Below are positions 11,801 to 25,200 of a stretch of 64,000 nt of DNA, in pieces (the stretch's first letter is position 1; each line of letters opens with the position of its first letter). The DNA comes from Tubiluchus corallicola (taxonomy: Eukaryota; Priapulida; Priapulimorpha; Priapulimorphida; Tubiluchidae), in assembly GCA_030141605.1 (NCBI GenBank), contig JAQGDQ010000010.1, forward strand, positions 1,241,501-1,305,500. Direction: 5' to 3'. Position numbers and translations under genes: made by a program. Below the pieces are notes generated by a model that saw only the letters and a list, made by a program, of their open reading frames with translations, was not told the DNA's origin and made no database searches.

Positions 11801-14683
11801 ATGTTAACTACAAGGCTGGTTCGCTTACCAGTTGTAACATTGCTGGTTTCTCCAAGTAGACTGAACACCAAACATGTTGGCAGTGTCTTACGAGTGCATT
11901 GCAGGAAGTATGCTCAGGAAACACGATCACGCATGGGACATACCGCGAGGCGAAAAAGTCTACGTGAGATTGCAATGGCACCTGCTGGTCCAGGAGGTAA
12001 CTGTGTTTTCTGTGACATGCAAGTTATTTCTAGGATCTGTGTTTTTAGCCACTGATTTACTGTGAACTTAAGAACTAATTTGTATGTCATATTATAGACA
12101 ACGCATTTAACTAAAGCAGCAGTTTGATCAAGATTCTTTTTGCTATCTTTTCATTCTTTTATATTTGGCTAATAATGCTATAATGTTTCTTTCAGTTTTT
12201 TTCTATACTGTGCTTAGTGTGAGAAAAGCAGTACCATCTTTTGGCAGAAAGAAGAAGTCTTGAGAGAATATCAGAATATGTTATAATTATCTATGTTTTT
12301 GTGTCTGACTTTTACAGCTTTCACTGTGGGCAAAGGAATACTGGCAGGAGCATCTGGTATTGGATTAGGAGCACTTTGTTATTATGGTTTAGGAATGTCC
12401 AGCGAAGTGGGAGCTTTAGACAGATCTATGTATGCATCCTCCATTATTAATTGTTAAGCAACCATTTTTACTATTAATCTAATGTTTGTCTGGTGAACAA
12501 ATTTGTAAATAACATTACAATATCATTATTACCTGCGCATTATTTCTAATAGCCCCTGTGATTAGACGAAGAACTAACATGCCATTTTTGGAATTGTTTC
12601 CTCGCTCTTTGCTCACATGCTATCTTTGAGTAACAGTTATTCTTATAGTTGACACCATGTCACTATTCGTATGATAATTTTGTGACGTATTTACTGACTC
12701 AGTTTTGTTCTGTGTAGAAATGTAAATTGAAACTATTATCTTACTCAACAATATTTTTGGCACTCCAAAAAAGGCCTATTGGAGGTCCTTGGAAAACAGA
12801 GAAATTACCAGGTGAGATAGCTATATCACTAATATAAAGCTACTGCTCTGACACCATTTAATTTTAAGGTGTTTTTTGGGCACTTTCAGGTTATGGCCCC
12901 AAATTGTACGAGACCGAATCAGAGACACATATCTCTATTTTGGTGGAAGCATAGCCGTAACAGCTGCCTCTGCACTAGCTGTAGCACGAACACCAGCTCT
13001 TATGAATATTATGATGAAAAATGGATTTTTGGTATGTTCTTGTGTGTTATTACACATCGTTATGACTGAGTGCTGTGAATGGTACTTTAGACTAACAAAT
13101 TTTAGTTAAGTGTATCAGGTATAGTTAAAAGCAGATAGAATGACCTCAGCAAATTCATATTTACATGTCATGTAGGTTCAAGCTTGACATGCCATCATCC
13201 ATTTGCAAACATTGCTGCACTCTGGTAAAGCTTTGTTTATAAACAATCTAAACCTTTTGTGCATGTTCCACATTTAAGAATAGTAAGATAGCATACATAT
13301 AAATATTTCGTGCACTCTTGCTGAAGTTTTGTTATAAAGTTATGTGTTATATTGTAGTATTAGAAATTTCTGCATCGAAGACATGGCTTCCTGATATTTT
13401 CAGTAACTTTCAATGATTTCATCAGATTGGATGATTAAGTTTAAACCTGCTTAAGCGGTTGCTCGAGCTTAAGAGTTGGTACAACACTGATTTTTGTGCA
13501 ATGTGAATTTTTTTGAAATTCTGTAGCCAAACTGAATTAAAAGAAGGTAAAAAATGCCTGGGTTTGAACCAGTGACCTTTCGATTCCATGACAAAAACTA
13601 ATACTGCTATACCACGTTATCGTAGCATTTACGATTTTTTTTAAGTTTCCTCCCTTTCACTTCAGTCTTAGTCAAAATCAAAAATTCGGTTGTTGTGAGT
13701 TTGTCCATGATTAACCAAAATTTCGAAACTAATAAACAATTAGGGACCTTCTTTTTTGCCTTTTTTATAATTTTCAAAATTATTATTTTTTATTTTTCGT
13801 TTTTAGCTACTACTAGCACCAACACAGTAGTATTAATGTAGGTAATGCAGTTGTCAGTAATGCTAACGTTTTAAAGTGACTCTTAGCAGGATAAGATGGA
13901 AGATGTTTTTATTTTAGCATTAGTCAATATAATTCTATCTAAAGCAATCAATATTTCCTTTCATCGTTTTCAGTTTGCCTGCCTGATTTTTTTTCTTGTC
14001 ACAGTTTGTTGCTGTTACTGTCACCTCCCTTTTTTAAAACAATTGTGAGCCATAAAGGTCATCCTGGGTTAACTTTGTCAATGACAATGATCAACTTTAT
14101 TCTTACAGTTAACTATATTTTATTTTAGGCGATAGCTGGTACCTTTGCTGTGATGATTGGATCAGGGATACTCGTCCGCTCCATCCCATACAAAGAGGGC
14201 TTTGGTCTGAAACAACTTGCGTGGGTGGGACACAGTGCAATCATGGGTGCAGTCGTTGCACCGTTGGCTCTGATGGGTGGACCATTGCTCATACGTGCAG
14301 CTTGGTACACAGCCGGAGTGATCGGTGGTCTTTCAACAGTCGCAGTTTGTGCTCCAAGTGAGAAGTTCCTAAACATGGGTGGGCCACTTGCGATCGGCTT
14401 GGGAGCTGTTTTGGTTGCGTCACTCGGAGGAATGTTTCTCCCACCCACAACGGCTCTTGGTGCAGGATTGTACTCCATCAGTATTTATGGGGGACTAGTT
14501 CTTTTCAGCTTTTTCCTGCTTTATGACACACAGAAAATCATCCGTGTTGCAGAAACGCACCCAACCAACAGCATGCGGCCATACGATCCTGTCAACATGT
14601 CCATCGGTATTTATTTAGACACTTTGAACATTTTCATTCGTATTGCGATGATCTTGGCTGGAGGTGGGGGACGAAGAAAGTGA
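11801..14683 (+). CDS. GHITM: Growth hormone-inducible transmembrane protein (TMBIM5), 4 coding exons
   Basis: Inner-mitochondrial-membrane protein of the Bax inhibitor-1/TMBIM family, linked in other animals to cristae structure, cytochrome c retention and cation exchange (family knowledge). Exons: 11801-11996, 12318-12429, 12890-13031, 14129-14683; total 1005 nt, 334 aa against ~345 in vertebrates. Residues 1-65 are basic, Ser/Arg-rich and nearly free of acid, as expected of a mitochondrial targeting sequence. Seven or so hydrophobic segments follow, including the conserved runs ALCYYGLGM, GGPLLIRAAWYTAG, CAPSEKFLNMG, MFLPPTT and the YDTQK signature of the family; the protein ends GGGGRRK. 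More than half of the protein is in the last exon. The start ATG opens the basic leader and agrees with the family length. Separated by more than 3 kb from TRNAU1AP; same strand but independent. Confidence 0.95.
13556..13625 (-). repeat. tRNA-like sequence, probably a SINE head or tRNA pseudogene
   Basis: On the minus strand, TGGTATAGCAG fits the RNA polymerase III A box (TRGYNNARNNG) and, about 30 nt on, GGTTCAAACCC fits the B box. The intervening ATCGAAAGGTC resembles the anticodon 3' arm and variable loop of a tRNA. The acceptor stem does not pair and position 33 is not T, so it is not a working tRNA. It sits inside the last GHITM intron. A tRNA-derived SINE is the best explanation, but I cannot define its body or tail. 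Confidence 0.5.
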
Positions 14684-17600
14684 TCAAAATTTAGTGTTGT
14701 ATTAAATTAGTGATAACATCGTTGTGTAATATGTTTAATTAGAATAAGTTTCAAGCTTGACGTATTTCATTTTTTACTAAGAATGTTTGGTGTTACAGAC
14801 TCATTGTATTTAAATTATATACAGCAACATCACTTTTATTTTAATTTTTTTGGGCAAAACTAAGCATTCTTCATCACAGTTCGAGAGAAAACTCTGGCAT
14901 TTGTTTCACCAAATTACAAAAAAAAAATATATTAAACTAAATTTATCATTGGCACATATACAATGTCCCTTTTTTGTTGCACCAGCTACACATTGTAATT
15001 ATAATGAAAGATATTAGTGTGATTTTGCAGATTTTCTGACAAAAATAATGTCAATACATATGTTATTATTCCTTTTGGTTTTTTTGAAAATATCTGTTTG
15101 CTAGGAACCTGAAATTAGTGATAGCTTGAAGTGTAGATATCTACTGCAGTCAGAGATGCCAGACAGGTTAAAGCTAGGACTCTGTGTGCCTAATGCACGA
15201 TATGTGTACAAAAGTTTGTATCCAAACACGATGCATGATCGATACGCACCTGAAAACAGTCGCTATTGAATACAGATCACAGAGGCAGCTGTCATTGCCT
15301 AGGCGATTTAGCACTTTCTTATCATTTTTGGGCTGCTTGGTCGTTGTTTTAAGAAGTGAAGAAGCAGACTCTAGCTGAAATTCTTCAAGTGGTGATATGC
15401 TACGTATTGTTTTCTGCTACAAAATGTTGTGTACCAAAAATCTTTCCGTGTATAATCTTTTAGAAAATTGGTATATGGGTTCATAAGTTTTTATGAATTT
15501 CCCACGAACGGCAAGAAAAAATGGTGGACAGAGTTTTGTTAATTGTACGAAAAGTGCTTACAGACATGTGGAAAGAGTTAATATTAATCACGCATTACTT
15601 GCATGCATAGTCGAAGCTTGAACAGTAAATATAGTTCAAAGAACTTCTCCAAACCGTACACATTTTCACTCATATCCTATAAATATAAATCAAAAACCAA
15701 ATTCTATTTCAAAATTATATTAAAAACTTTATAAAATTATATGACAGTTGAAGCGTTAAAATTACATAAGAATCAACATATCTAACTATAAAACTATAAA
15801 CATTTAAAGAACTACAGTTCCAACAGTAAAAATATAATTATCTAACATTCTGATAAATAATAATACTAATACACATACAACCACCTGAATTATACTGATA
15901 TCATTCAAACTATAAATGAGACTAATGAAATATGAAAACACTAGCAATTATGATTGTCGTACACTACAAAAATTCATCAATGGGAAGTAAATTTTAATAA
16001 AATAACTGTGGGAAAACAGAATTTTGCCCCAGTTATGAATTGAAGGAAACTGACATTATTCATAATAATCTACAGTCCAAAAGTATATGAAAAGTAGATA
16101 TTTGTTTTTTAATCAATGATTTGCCTGTTTCTTGGAAACCTGACACTCCGAGAAAAAAAGCATTTTACTGGATTGGCAGAGCTATGGGTAAATATTTATG
16201 ATGTCAGGTGTCACAAAGCTATGCTTTATACCAGCAACACATTTTAAATTTACAATTTTGAACATAAAATTTACAGAATTTAGGAATCTCACACTCATCG
16301 TCACATAGTAGTGCTTGTATTGCAACCTTTGATTTTGCTAATGTGCCAGAGATACACATAAAAACTATCTGCATAGGAAATTCTACCCAAAATGACATCA
16401 CCCTCTAAGCTAACATTTAACAGAAAAATATGTTTACTAATTATTAGTTATACATAACATGTTTTGATCATAGGTCAAAATAACCTTCATTGTCTAAAAA
16501 AATCATCCGGATTTTCTTTGCTGGTTTAATACGTGACTAACTTTGAATTTTATGTTTTTCACAAAATCCTTGTGCAACGTTCTTCATTAATTGATGTCAA
16601 ACATATTGGTCTATCGCTCCACCCCCTCTGTAATGTAAGCACGCTTAGCAGCATTCGGGACAACAGCTCACGCAGGACAACAACTGTCTATACTAAACTA
16701 AACTGAACTAAACAACATATGACAGTCACAACTAATGTCTAATCAGCAGACAAACTGATTCGCTTTTTCATAAACACAGATTTGCAGAGCAGCAGCTATT
16801 TTTGCATAAAATAAACACTTTAAGTAGCCAAAAAATGGCTTTTCAATTTGAACAGAATGTAGAGACGAAGTTTCAAAGCACTGCAAAATACAGAGACATA
16901 AGCATAATAAAGAAACTAAGCCAGTTAGCTTTGCCTTAAAATAAATTAGCAACAAAAATATTATGTCTCTCTTGACTTTAAACATACGAACATCAAGACT
17001 GCAATGTATTTTTCTATATTAACTGATCATGTGCTCATCTGCAAGATTTATTCAGTTTTTGTATTTTTCCGTTTGTCAGGCTACGGAAATTGAATAAATT
17101 TGACCCGTATATTGAATGCCCGAGTCACATAATACCATTGGCATCTTTTAACCATGATTTTAACCAGAAAAATAGCGTAGAATTAGCTAATATTACATTG
17201 ATGTATAATATAAGTTTTGACCACATTTGAATTACTTTTGACTGTGAAGATGAGGTTTATAAACAAACAGAAAAGAAAGCATTTTGTTTTGTCCTTATTT
17301 AAAGTTAGTCAAATAGTTGCTTTTACCTAACTTGCAAAGCCATAAACTAAACTAAACTGCATATTTTCCTGATTGCAATATGGTTAAATCAGCAACTCAT
17401 AGACATGAGCGTCGTGCATTTCTTCCTATAAATGAAACTAGACTATATATTTCCACTAATTCACTTGCAATTTCGATTGACAATAATAAAATCTAGAACT
17501 AGGCCAATATTTCTGCCGCTAACTAATGAAAAGTTGAGCATTTTTCATAACAGCATTAGACAGAGCTGTAGCTAAATGTCCCAAATGTACCTGCGTTAAT

Positions 17601-18490
17601 TAAGCTCTACAGGGGTGAGAAATAACTTGCACACTGATTGGGCAGTCAACGAAAATGATTGGCATTACGTTAGACGTCAATTTCGAATAAACTAGATTGT
17701 AATAGGCACATTCACTAGATTTTTTAGATAAATTGTAAACTCAGTAAATGATGAATGTGTACCTTGAAAGGTAACTAGAGTCAAAGCAAACGTTTTACGA
17801 TAGATTTAAAAGGTTAGTAAAGATTTGGAAAAGCATTCATAATACAGATTCAGAAATGCATGTAGTCGTGTGCTGATTTATGAGAACTCTATAATTGAGT
17901 CTTTTACTTTTGTTTTGGAAAATCAGTTTTCACAAACCAACAATGTACAATAAAGAAAGTTTGGATAACAGTTCGAATTACAGATATCATACCAAAATAC
18001 ATAGCTACAATATCTTCTGTTAAGGCGAATAAAAAGCTGGTCATTATGGTGCCAAAGGGACATAGACATGGTACAATTTGACTTCTGCAGTGACAGAAAT
18101 CAGAAAGAATACGGTTTTTATCATTTTTAACAAGTACAGCACAATAATTTCGCTAAACACTTGGGCAAAAACTCAGTAGAAATTTTTTAATACAGTTGAT
18201 AAGTGCACACTAGAATCCTGGATTAAACTTCAGGAGTAACATAACACTGATGGTTGTGTTAGGACCAAAACACTGCTCATCATTGAGACTATGAGCTAAA
18301 GTGAGACACAGACAAGCTACAATGTCTAATCGTGTTCAAAATCATATGCATAAAATTAAAGTTCAAATCACGCTAACTACTTTAATAGTTGCTTGCATAG
18401 TGGCAGAATTAATGGTACTATTTACTGGCATGTAGCTGAACCAGCAACGATCTGTGAGGATATTGAGAATGCAGTGTACTGTCCGAGAAA
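14684..18490. other. Intergenic region downstream of GHITM
   Basis: AT-rich, with the 3' UTR of GHITM at its left end (no clean AATAAA found). Reading frames at 15184-15378, 16219-16401 and 16743-16985 are short and without family features. Short runs of 'aaactaaact' occur near 16695 and 17346. I see no gene or defined mobile element. Confidence 0.5.
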
Positions 18491-18834
18491 GTTCTTTCTA
18501 TCATCACTATTACACGAGTGTTCTTTTCATTGTCATTATTACACGAGTGTTCTTTCTATCATAACTATTACAAGAGTGTTCTTTCTATCATAACTATTAC
18601 ACGAGTGTTCTTTCTATTATAACTATTAAACAAGTGTTCTTTCTACCATCAGTACTACACAAGTGTTCTTTCTATTATTACTATTACACGAGTGTTTTTT
18701 CTACCAACACTGTTACACAAGTGTTCTTTCTACCATCACTATTACACAAGTGTTCTTTCTATTATCACTATTACACGAGTGTTCTTTCTACCACCACTAT
18801 TGCACAAGTGTTCTTCTATTATCACTATTGCACA
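18491..18834. repeat. 29-bp minisatellite, about 12 copies
   Basis: Unit of the form TGTTCTTTCTA-C/T-CATCACTATTACAC-A/G-AG repeated head to tail about twelve times with 1-5 changes per unit. Copies keep 29-bp spacing except for the last, which has lost one base. Because 29 is not a multiple of three and the unit lacks stops in every forward frame, long open frames appear in all three; these are not genes. It lies just beyond the 3' end of the left inositol dehydrogenase-like gene. Confidence 0.95.
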
Positions 18835-19258
18835 TTTTTATTTATGTATCATGTATCATGCAAAGGTGTCCATCATGTGGTGTTTTCAAAGTTTAGTGTA
18901 GAACGATACTAAGAATGTGGGTTTCTTGGTATAAACAGTATTATAAAAACCACCATTTCATGAGTATTTTTATGTCACTAAATGCGCCAAAGTTTCTGTA
19001 TGCCCAAGCATCAAAACTGCTTGCCAAAAATTCGGAATATTCAAGACTAAAAAATATGTAAATTAAAGATTGTTGTCAAGTTGTGCAAATACCTAACTTG
19101 GTGAATAAATATGCAAAAACTGAAAGACTAAATGCAAACACGACTTGTGCTTTGGTAACATATTGGCGAGTAAACTGATAAGAAGGCAATTTGTCAAAAC
19201 ATCCAGATCTCACTTTCAAAAATACCAGTTATGGTTAATTTCTTGGATCCAAAACAGC

Positions 19259-22200
19259 TTATACCGAAGTGTGCTCTCTTTGGCTTTGAGGTGATTTTAA
19301 GTTTACCACACGCCCCTCATTTATTGATATGTTGCATGCATCCGCGACAAGTGATACCATTTCAGGTGCCTCTCGTGTTACAACCGGATCTACTTTACCT
19401 GAAACAAAAATATTTTACCAAGTACCATTTGGATAACATTTGCAAAATCACATTAACAATGCCCAGATTTGAACAAAATACTATATTTCCTTTCAGCCAA
19501 ACAACAATAACCTTATAAATTAAATTTTGGCGCTGTCTCATAATTTACACAGTTTCTTCATTCATGAAAATTACAATATAGGAGTAATATTGTGTCGACT
19601 TAAGTTTATTTAACAGCTTGAAGTAAGATAGGAGTTTAACTACTGGTAGTTGAGTTACAAGATGTAAACCTAGGAAATTCTCATTTAAACTCTTTATTTG
19701 GTTAGCTAAATAGCAAATACTACGTCTAGGGGTTCGCATAACAGATGTGCAGAAGATGATATTTTTCACTAATGGCTTCGGTTCATATGACTGTTAAACC
19801 TAAGTCACACTTCGAGACAAATTGGTTCCTGAAGTCTGTACTACAAAGGCAACACTAAAGAAATTAATTCCCAAAGTTAACATAAGAAAAAGTGACATCT
19901 AAGGTCTATAGAAATTTAAGGGACTATGGGTTTTGGTATGCAGATAGTTAACACCACTTTTTTTTAATGCAGCACTATTATTTATTTGTTTCATTATTAT
20001 TAACAGGGTTTATAATTAGTAGTTCTTGTAGTATCAGAGTTTGTTAACAGCTTTTGTATTATCAGAGCTTGTTAGCAGGTCTTGTATTATCAGAGCTTGT
20101 TAGCAGATCTTGTAGTATCAGAGTTTGTTAGCAGGTCTTATAGTATCAGATCTTGTTAGCAGGTCTTGTAGTATCAGAGCTTGTTAACAGCTTTTGTATT
20201 ATCAGAGCTTGTTAGCAGGTCTTGTAGTATCAGAGCTTGTTAGCAGATCTTGTAGTATCAGAGTTTGTTAGCAGGTCTTATAGTATCAGAGCTTGTTAGC
20301 AGGTCTTGTAGTATCAGAGTTTGTTAACAGGTCTTATAGTATCAGAGCTTGTTAGCAGGTCTTGTATTATCGAAGCTTGTTAGCAGGTCTTGTATTATCG
20401 AAGCTTGTTAGCAGGTCTTGTAGTATCACAGTTTGTTAGCAGGTCTTGGGAGTAACAGAGCTTGTTAGCAAGTCGTGTATTATCAGAGTTTGTTAGCAGG
20501 TCCTGTAGTAACAGAGTTTGTTAGCAGGTCCTGTAGTAACAGAGCTTGTTAGCAGGTCTTGTAGTATCAGAGTTTGTTAGCAGGTCCTGTAGTAACAGAG
20601 CTTGTTAGCAGGTCGTGTAGTATCAGAGCTTGTTAGCAGGTCTTGTAGTATCAGAGCTTGTTAGCAGGTCTTGTAGTATCAGAGTTTGTTTAGCAGGTCA
20701 TGGGAGTATCACAGCTTGTTAGCAGGTCTTGGGAGTATCAGAACTTGTTAGCAGGTCTTGTAGTATCAGAGCTTGTTAGCAGGTCTTGTAGTATCAGAGC
20801 TTGTTAGCAGGTCTTGTAGTAACAGAGCTTGTTAGCAGGTCATGTAGTATCAGAGCTTGTTAGCAGGTCTTGTAGTATCAGAGTTTGTTTAGCAGGTCAT
20901 GGGAGTATCACAGCTTGTTAGCAGGTCTTGGGAGTATCAGAACTTGTTAGCAGGTCTTGTAGTATCAGAGCTTGTTAGCAGGCCGTGTAGTATCAGAGCT
21001 TGTTAGCAGGTCTTGTAGTATCAGAGTTTGTTAGCAGGTCGTGTAGTATAAGAGCTTGTTAGCAGGTCTTGTAGTATCAGAGTTTGTTAGTAGGTCTTGT
21101 AGTATCAGAACTTGTTAGCAGGTCTTGTAGTATCAGAGTTTGTTAGCAGGTCTTGTAGTATCAGAGTCTGTTAGTAGGTCTTGTAGTATCAGAACTTGTT
21201 AGCAGGTCTTGTAGTATCAGAACTTGTTAGCAGGTCTTGTAGTATCAGAACTTGTTAGCAGGTCTTGTAGTATCACAGTTTGTTAGCACATCTTGGGAGT
21301 AACAGAGCTTGTTAGCAGGTCTTGGGAGGAAAAGACCTTGTCGGCAACGAATGGATCTTGTCCTTGGATCTGACCTTCTTAAATACTATTCAGAGCAGAT
21401 CACATGACTTGCCCACGACTGGACGGGCACTTTCTTTCAAGTCTGAAATTCAAAATTTAATTAATCCTGGGTTTCTATAATCATACTGAGAGACATGTAC
21501 CTACCCTCAACCACATCAAAGAAATGCTGCATTTCGAGCTTGTAAGCAGCGTCGTAACGTTGTCCAAACGAGTGATGAATTGGATTGGTTAAGCACCCTT
21601 CATTATTGGAGTATTGTATATTGCCTTGGCACTCATTTCCAACGATTACCATACCAGCAGATCCAAATACCTGTCAATACCTGTATACATATAATTTAGC
21701 ATATACATTTTAAATAACTGTATTTTTTATCATTAAAATTATGCAGTGCTTGAAATTCACTCAAAATACAGTAATTTAAACACTAAGAAGATCTAAAATG
21801 ATATTAAGTGACTATAATACATCAAGCAGCATGTCCAGGAAGCATTTTGGAACTACATAAACACAAATATGTAAACCAAAATTCTACACTAAACTTACCA
21901 CTTATGCCTACCTCTAAACGTTGGTCATATCCATAAACTGCATGACGATTTAAATCGACAATACCGATAGCACCAGAAGGAAATTTCATTGTCACAGCTA
22001 TCGAGTCTACATCATTAATGGCAGCTATTTCAGGAATGTGAGCATGAGCAGTTGCATACACAGTTTCAGGCCATTCCCTGATTATCCAGCATATTAGGTC
22101 AATGTCGTGAACAACACTGTCGTGACAAATTCCGCCTATGATACCAAAAGAACTTATTCGATTAAGTACCTTAAAACTAACAAAAAGTACATTTAGTAGT

Positions 22201-25200
22201 TATGCGCTCCTAGGCCATTTTGTAAAATTTATTAAGACATCACAAACAGTTCTCAATTAAGTATAACAACTTGTGTCATCAGATAGCAAGGGCTGGCTCT
22301 TAGTAGTTTAACACTCTAGGCAAAAGTATTTGTAGCACCCCTTTCTCTACACCTAAGAGCCCCCACCCAACCCCACTCCAAAAAATTTCTGCAATTTCCA
22401 CTACACACTCTTTATGTACAAACTCTTGGCTAAATTTTCCTTCACACTTTTCATTTGAAATTTTCTTAATCCCTAATTCCTCTTTTTCACGTACATCTAT
22501 TATTATTAGGGGGGCAGTGGTGTCGGGGAGATTGTATAGGATGGTAAAATCCCACCCCCCGACACTTTGCTGAGGCCTTCGACAGGCCCATCGCAATTAT
22601 TCACTGCTATACGTCTATTGGTCGTACTCGGCAAGCCTTCCAGCTTGCTTCAGATACGCCGCTAGTTTTTTCAGGTTTAAGTTCCCTACAACTACTCTAA
22701 GTGTTGTATTTTTATTTCCCAGACATTTGATACGAGCACCCTGGTAGGCAGTGCATCGCCCCACGTGATGGTCCGGTGTTTCGTCTACCTGACCACATTT
22801 CGGGCAAATCGCGGATTGTGCTCGACAAGTGGTTTTTTTATGTTTTTGGAGATTACAGTGTCCGGTTAGGACCTGTATAACCATGTTGAGTTGAGTTCTA
22901 CTGAGACTCAGGAGCCTATTGCAGACTCGGGCCGAGGCCCAGCCCACATGTTCCTTTGTTCTCTTGCAGTCCTCACGATTATTCCACGACGTTTCCCATC
23001 GTTTTAGACTCCATCCCTGAATCGCGTAGACACAGCTAGCGTAAGGGACGGGAGATAGGGTTCTGGTCCCTCCGGAGAGAGCTCAGATCCCTTTTTAGCA
23101 AGTTTGTCCGCCTCTTCGTTACCATGTACTCCTTCGTGTCCAGGAATCCATGTAACCAAGACTCGGTTTCTTTTTCCAAGTATGTTCAAGTTTTCAACAC
23201 AACGTAAAACCGAGATAGATTTTACTGTATTGTTTTCAGTAGCTTTAATAGCCGCCTGGCTGTCTGACAGGATGACTATTGATTGATTCTGGAGTCCTTC
23301 CGAAGACATTATCTCCGCCGCTTGTGAGATGGCAAAAACTTCTGCCTGGAAAACAGTACTCAATTTCCCAAGATAGAAGAACTCCTCCAATACTCTGGAC
23401 TCAGTCGGATACTCGATACGTATACCTGCACCGATCCTTCCGTCCAGTTTGGAACCATCGGTATAACACCTGACACAGTTCCTATCCATTTCGCCTTCCG
23501 ATTTGATAGCGATTTCTCTTTCCTGAATCTGGCATTCGAAATTTCTTTCGAACACGCGTGTTCTTTTTCTTAAATCACCCGGCATATGCAACAGTTGGAG
23601 GTCGCGCCTATAGCTATTGCACACATCGATATGACTTTTAGACTTGCCAAAAGTTCCCACGGTCTTCGCTGTCCAGAGCCCCGCCGTATCTATACGGTAT
23701 GACCCTCGGACCGCCTCCGACCGAATGAACTCGTCTATTGGTGTGATATTCAACAACATCTCCAATGCACCGGTAGGAGTACTTGGGAACGCTGAAGAAA
23801 TCATTAAGCAAGCTAATCTCTGTACCTTCTGGAGCATGTTCCTGAGGTACATTTTTTCCAACCCGCTGACCCAGGACACACACGCATACGTCATGAAAGG
23901 ACGTACCATTGCCGTGTATATCCATTTCATGATCCGCGGTTGGATACCCCACGTTTTACCAACAATTTGTCTGCATTGCATAAGTGCCGCCGTCGCCTTG
24001 TTGGTGACCCGTGTTATATGGCCCTTCCAAGTCAGTTTACTGTCTAGGGTTACCCCTAGCAGTTTCGCTTCATTGGAGAGTTGGAGCTTCTGTCCATTCA
24101 TCCAGAGATCCCCAATATTTGGATTTCTCTTGTTTGTGAACATGATTACTTCAGTCTTACTACTGCTGAATTCTAGTTCAGTTTTCCTGGACCATTCAGC
24201 GGCAATGTTAATTACATTTTGCGCCCTCCTTCTGACCGTCGATACGTTCGCACTAGCTATTAGTACTGCCAGGTCGTCGGCATAGGCTTGTGCATAAATT
24301 CCATTTTCTTCAAATTCCCTAAGCAGAGAGTTCAAGACACAGTTCCATAGCAAGGGAGACAGTATTCCGCCTTGGGGGTTTCCCTTTACTACTTCCCTCT
24401 TTACCGTGGCATCACACAGCTCTACTTGGACCGTACGGCACCTTACCATGTTCTCAATCCAGCGGATAAGAACTGGCGATACCTCAAGTTCAAGCAATGC
24501 GGCGGATATGCTATTAAATGAAATGTTATCGAATGCCCCAACAATATCCAAAAAGACACCTAGTGAGAGCTTCTTTTTAGCAAGACTACGTTCAATACGC
24601 TGTACATACTCGTGCAGAGCAGTTTCCGTGGAAACGCCTGCGCGGAAGCCATACTGCACATTGGATAGTCTTGCTTGTAATTCAGTATCCTCGTTCAATT
24701 GAAAGAGGACTATTCTCTCCAACCATTTCAGTTGAAATGACGTTAATGTTATCATCCGGAAAGACTTGACTTCTAAATAGCTATTCTTTCCGGGTTTCGG
24801 CAAAAATACTCCTTTCCCTTCCTTCCAGGATCTCGGTACATAACCATACCTGAGACATGTCTGGAAAAGCATGAGGTAGTGTTTTTTAATGTATTTCCAT
24901 CCTTTCTGCAACAGGACTGGATATATACCATCCGGTCCCGGAGCCTTGAAAGGTTGGAATTCAAACAGTGCCGCTTTCACTCGTTCTTCCGAGCAAATGG
25001 AAGCGATGAATTCCTCATCCACGGTCGCGCAAACAGGCAAGTCCGTGGATGTGTCTGGTTCCGTTACTCGACTCCCTGGTGATAGGGTGTCGAGGAGCCG
25101 GTTTAAAGTTTCCTCCGGTGAACTGGTTAATTTACCGTCTTCTTTATACACACAGCTTAACTGCGCTGCTTTATTTCGGCGGAGGACCTTTACCAACCTA

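Noticed and set aside
12716-12811. Exon-like segment between GHITM exons 2 and 3, ending in a good GTGAGA donor and coding KRPIGGPWKTEKLP
   Set aside because: Joined to exon 2 it meets a TGA in frame after four codons, and family members have no residues here; exons 2 and 3 join perfectly without it.
14125-14478. 117-codon antisense open frame
   Set aside because: Shadow of GHITM exon 4, which is strongly conserved on the other strand.
18634-18912. 92-codon open frame of repeated hydrophobic peptide
   Set aside because: It is a by-product of the 29-bp array; all three frames are open and there is no conserved domain.
18491-21325. CRISPR-like appearance of regularly spaced 28- and 29-bp repeats
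   Set aside because: Units abut head to tail with no unique spacers, and the DNA is animal nuclear; these are minisatellites.
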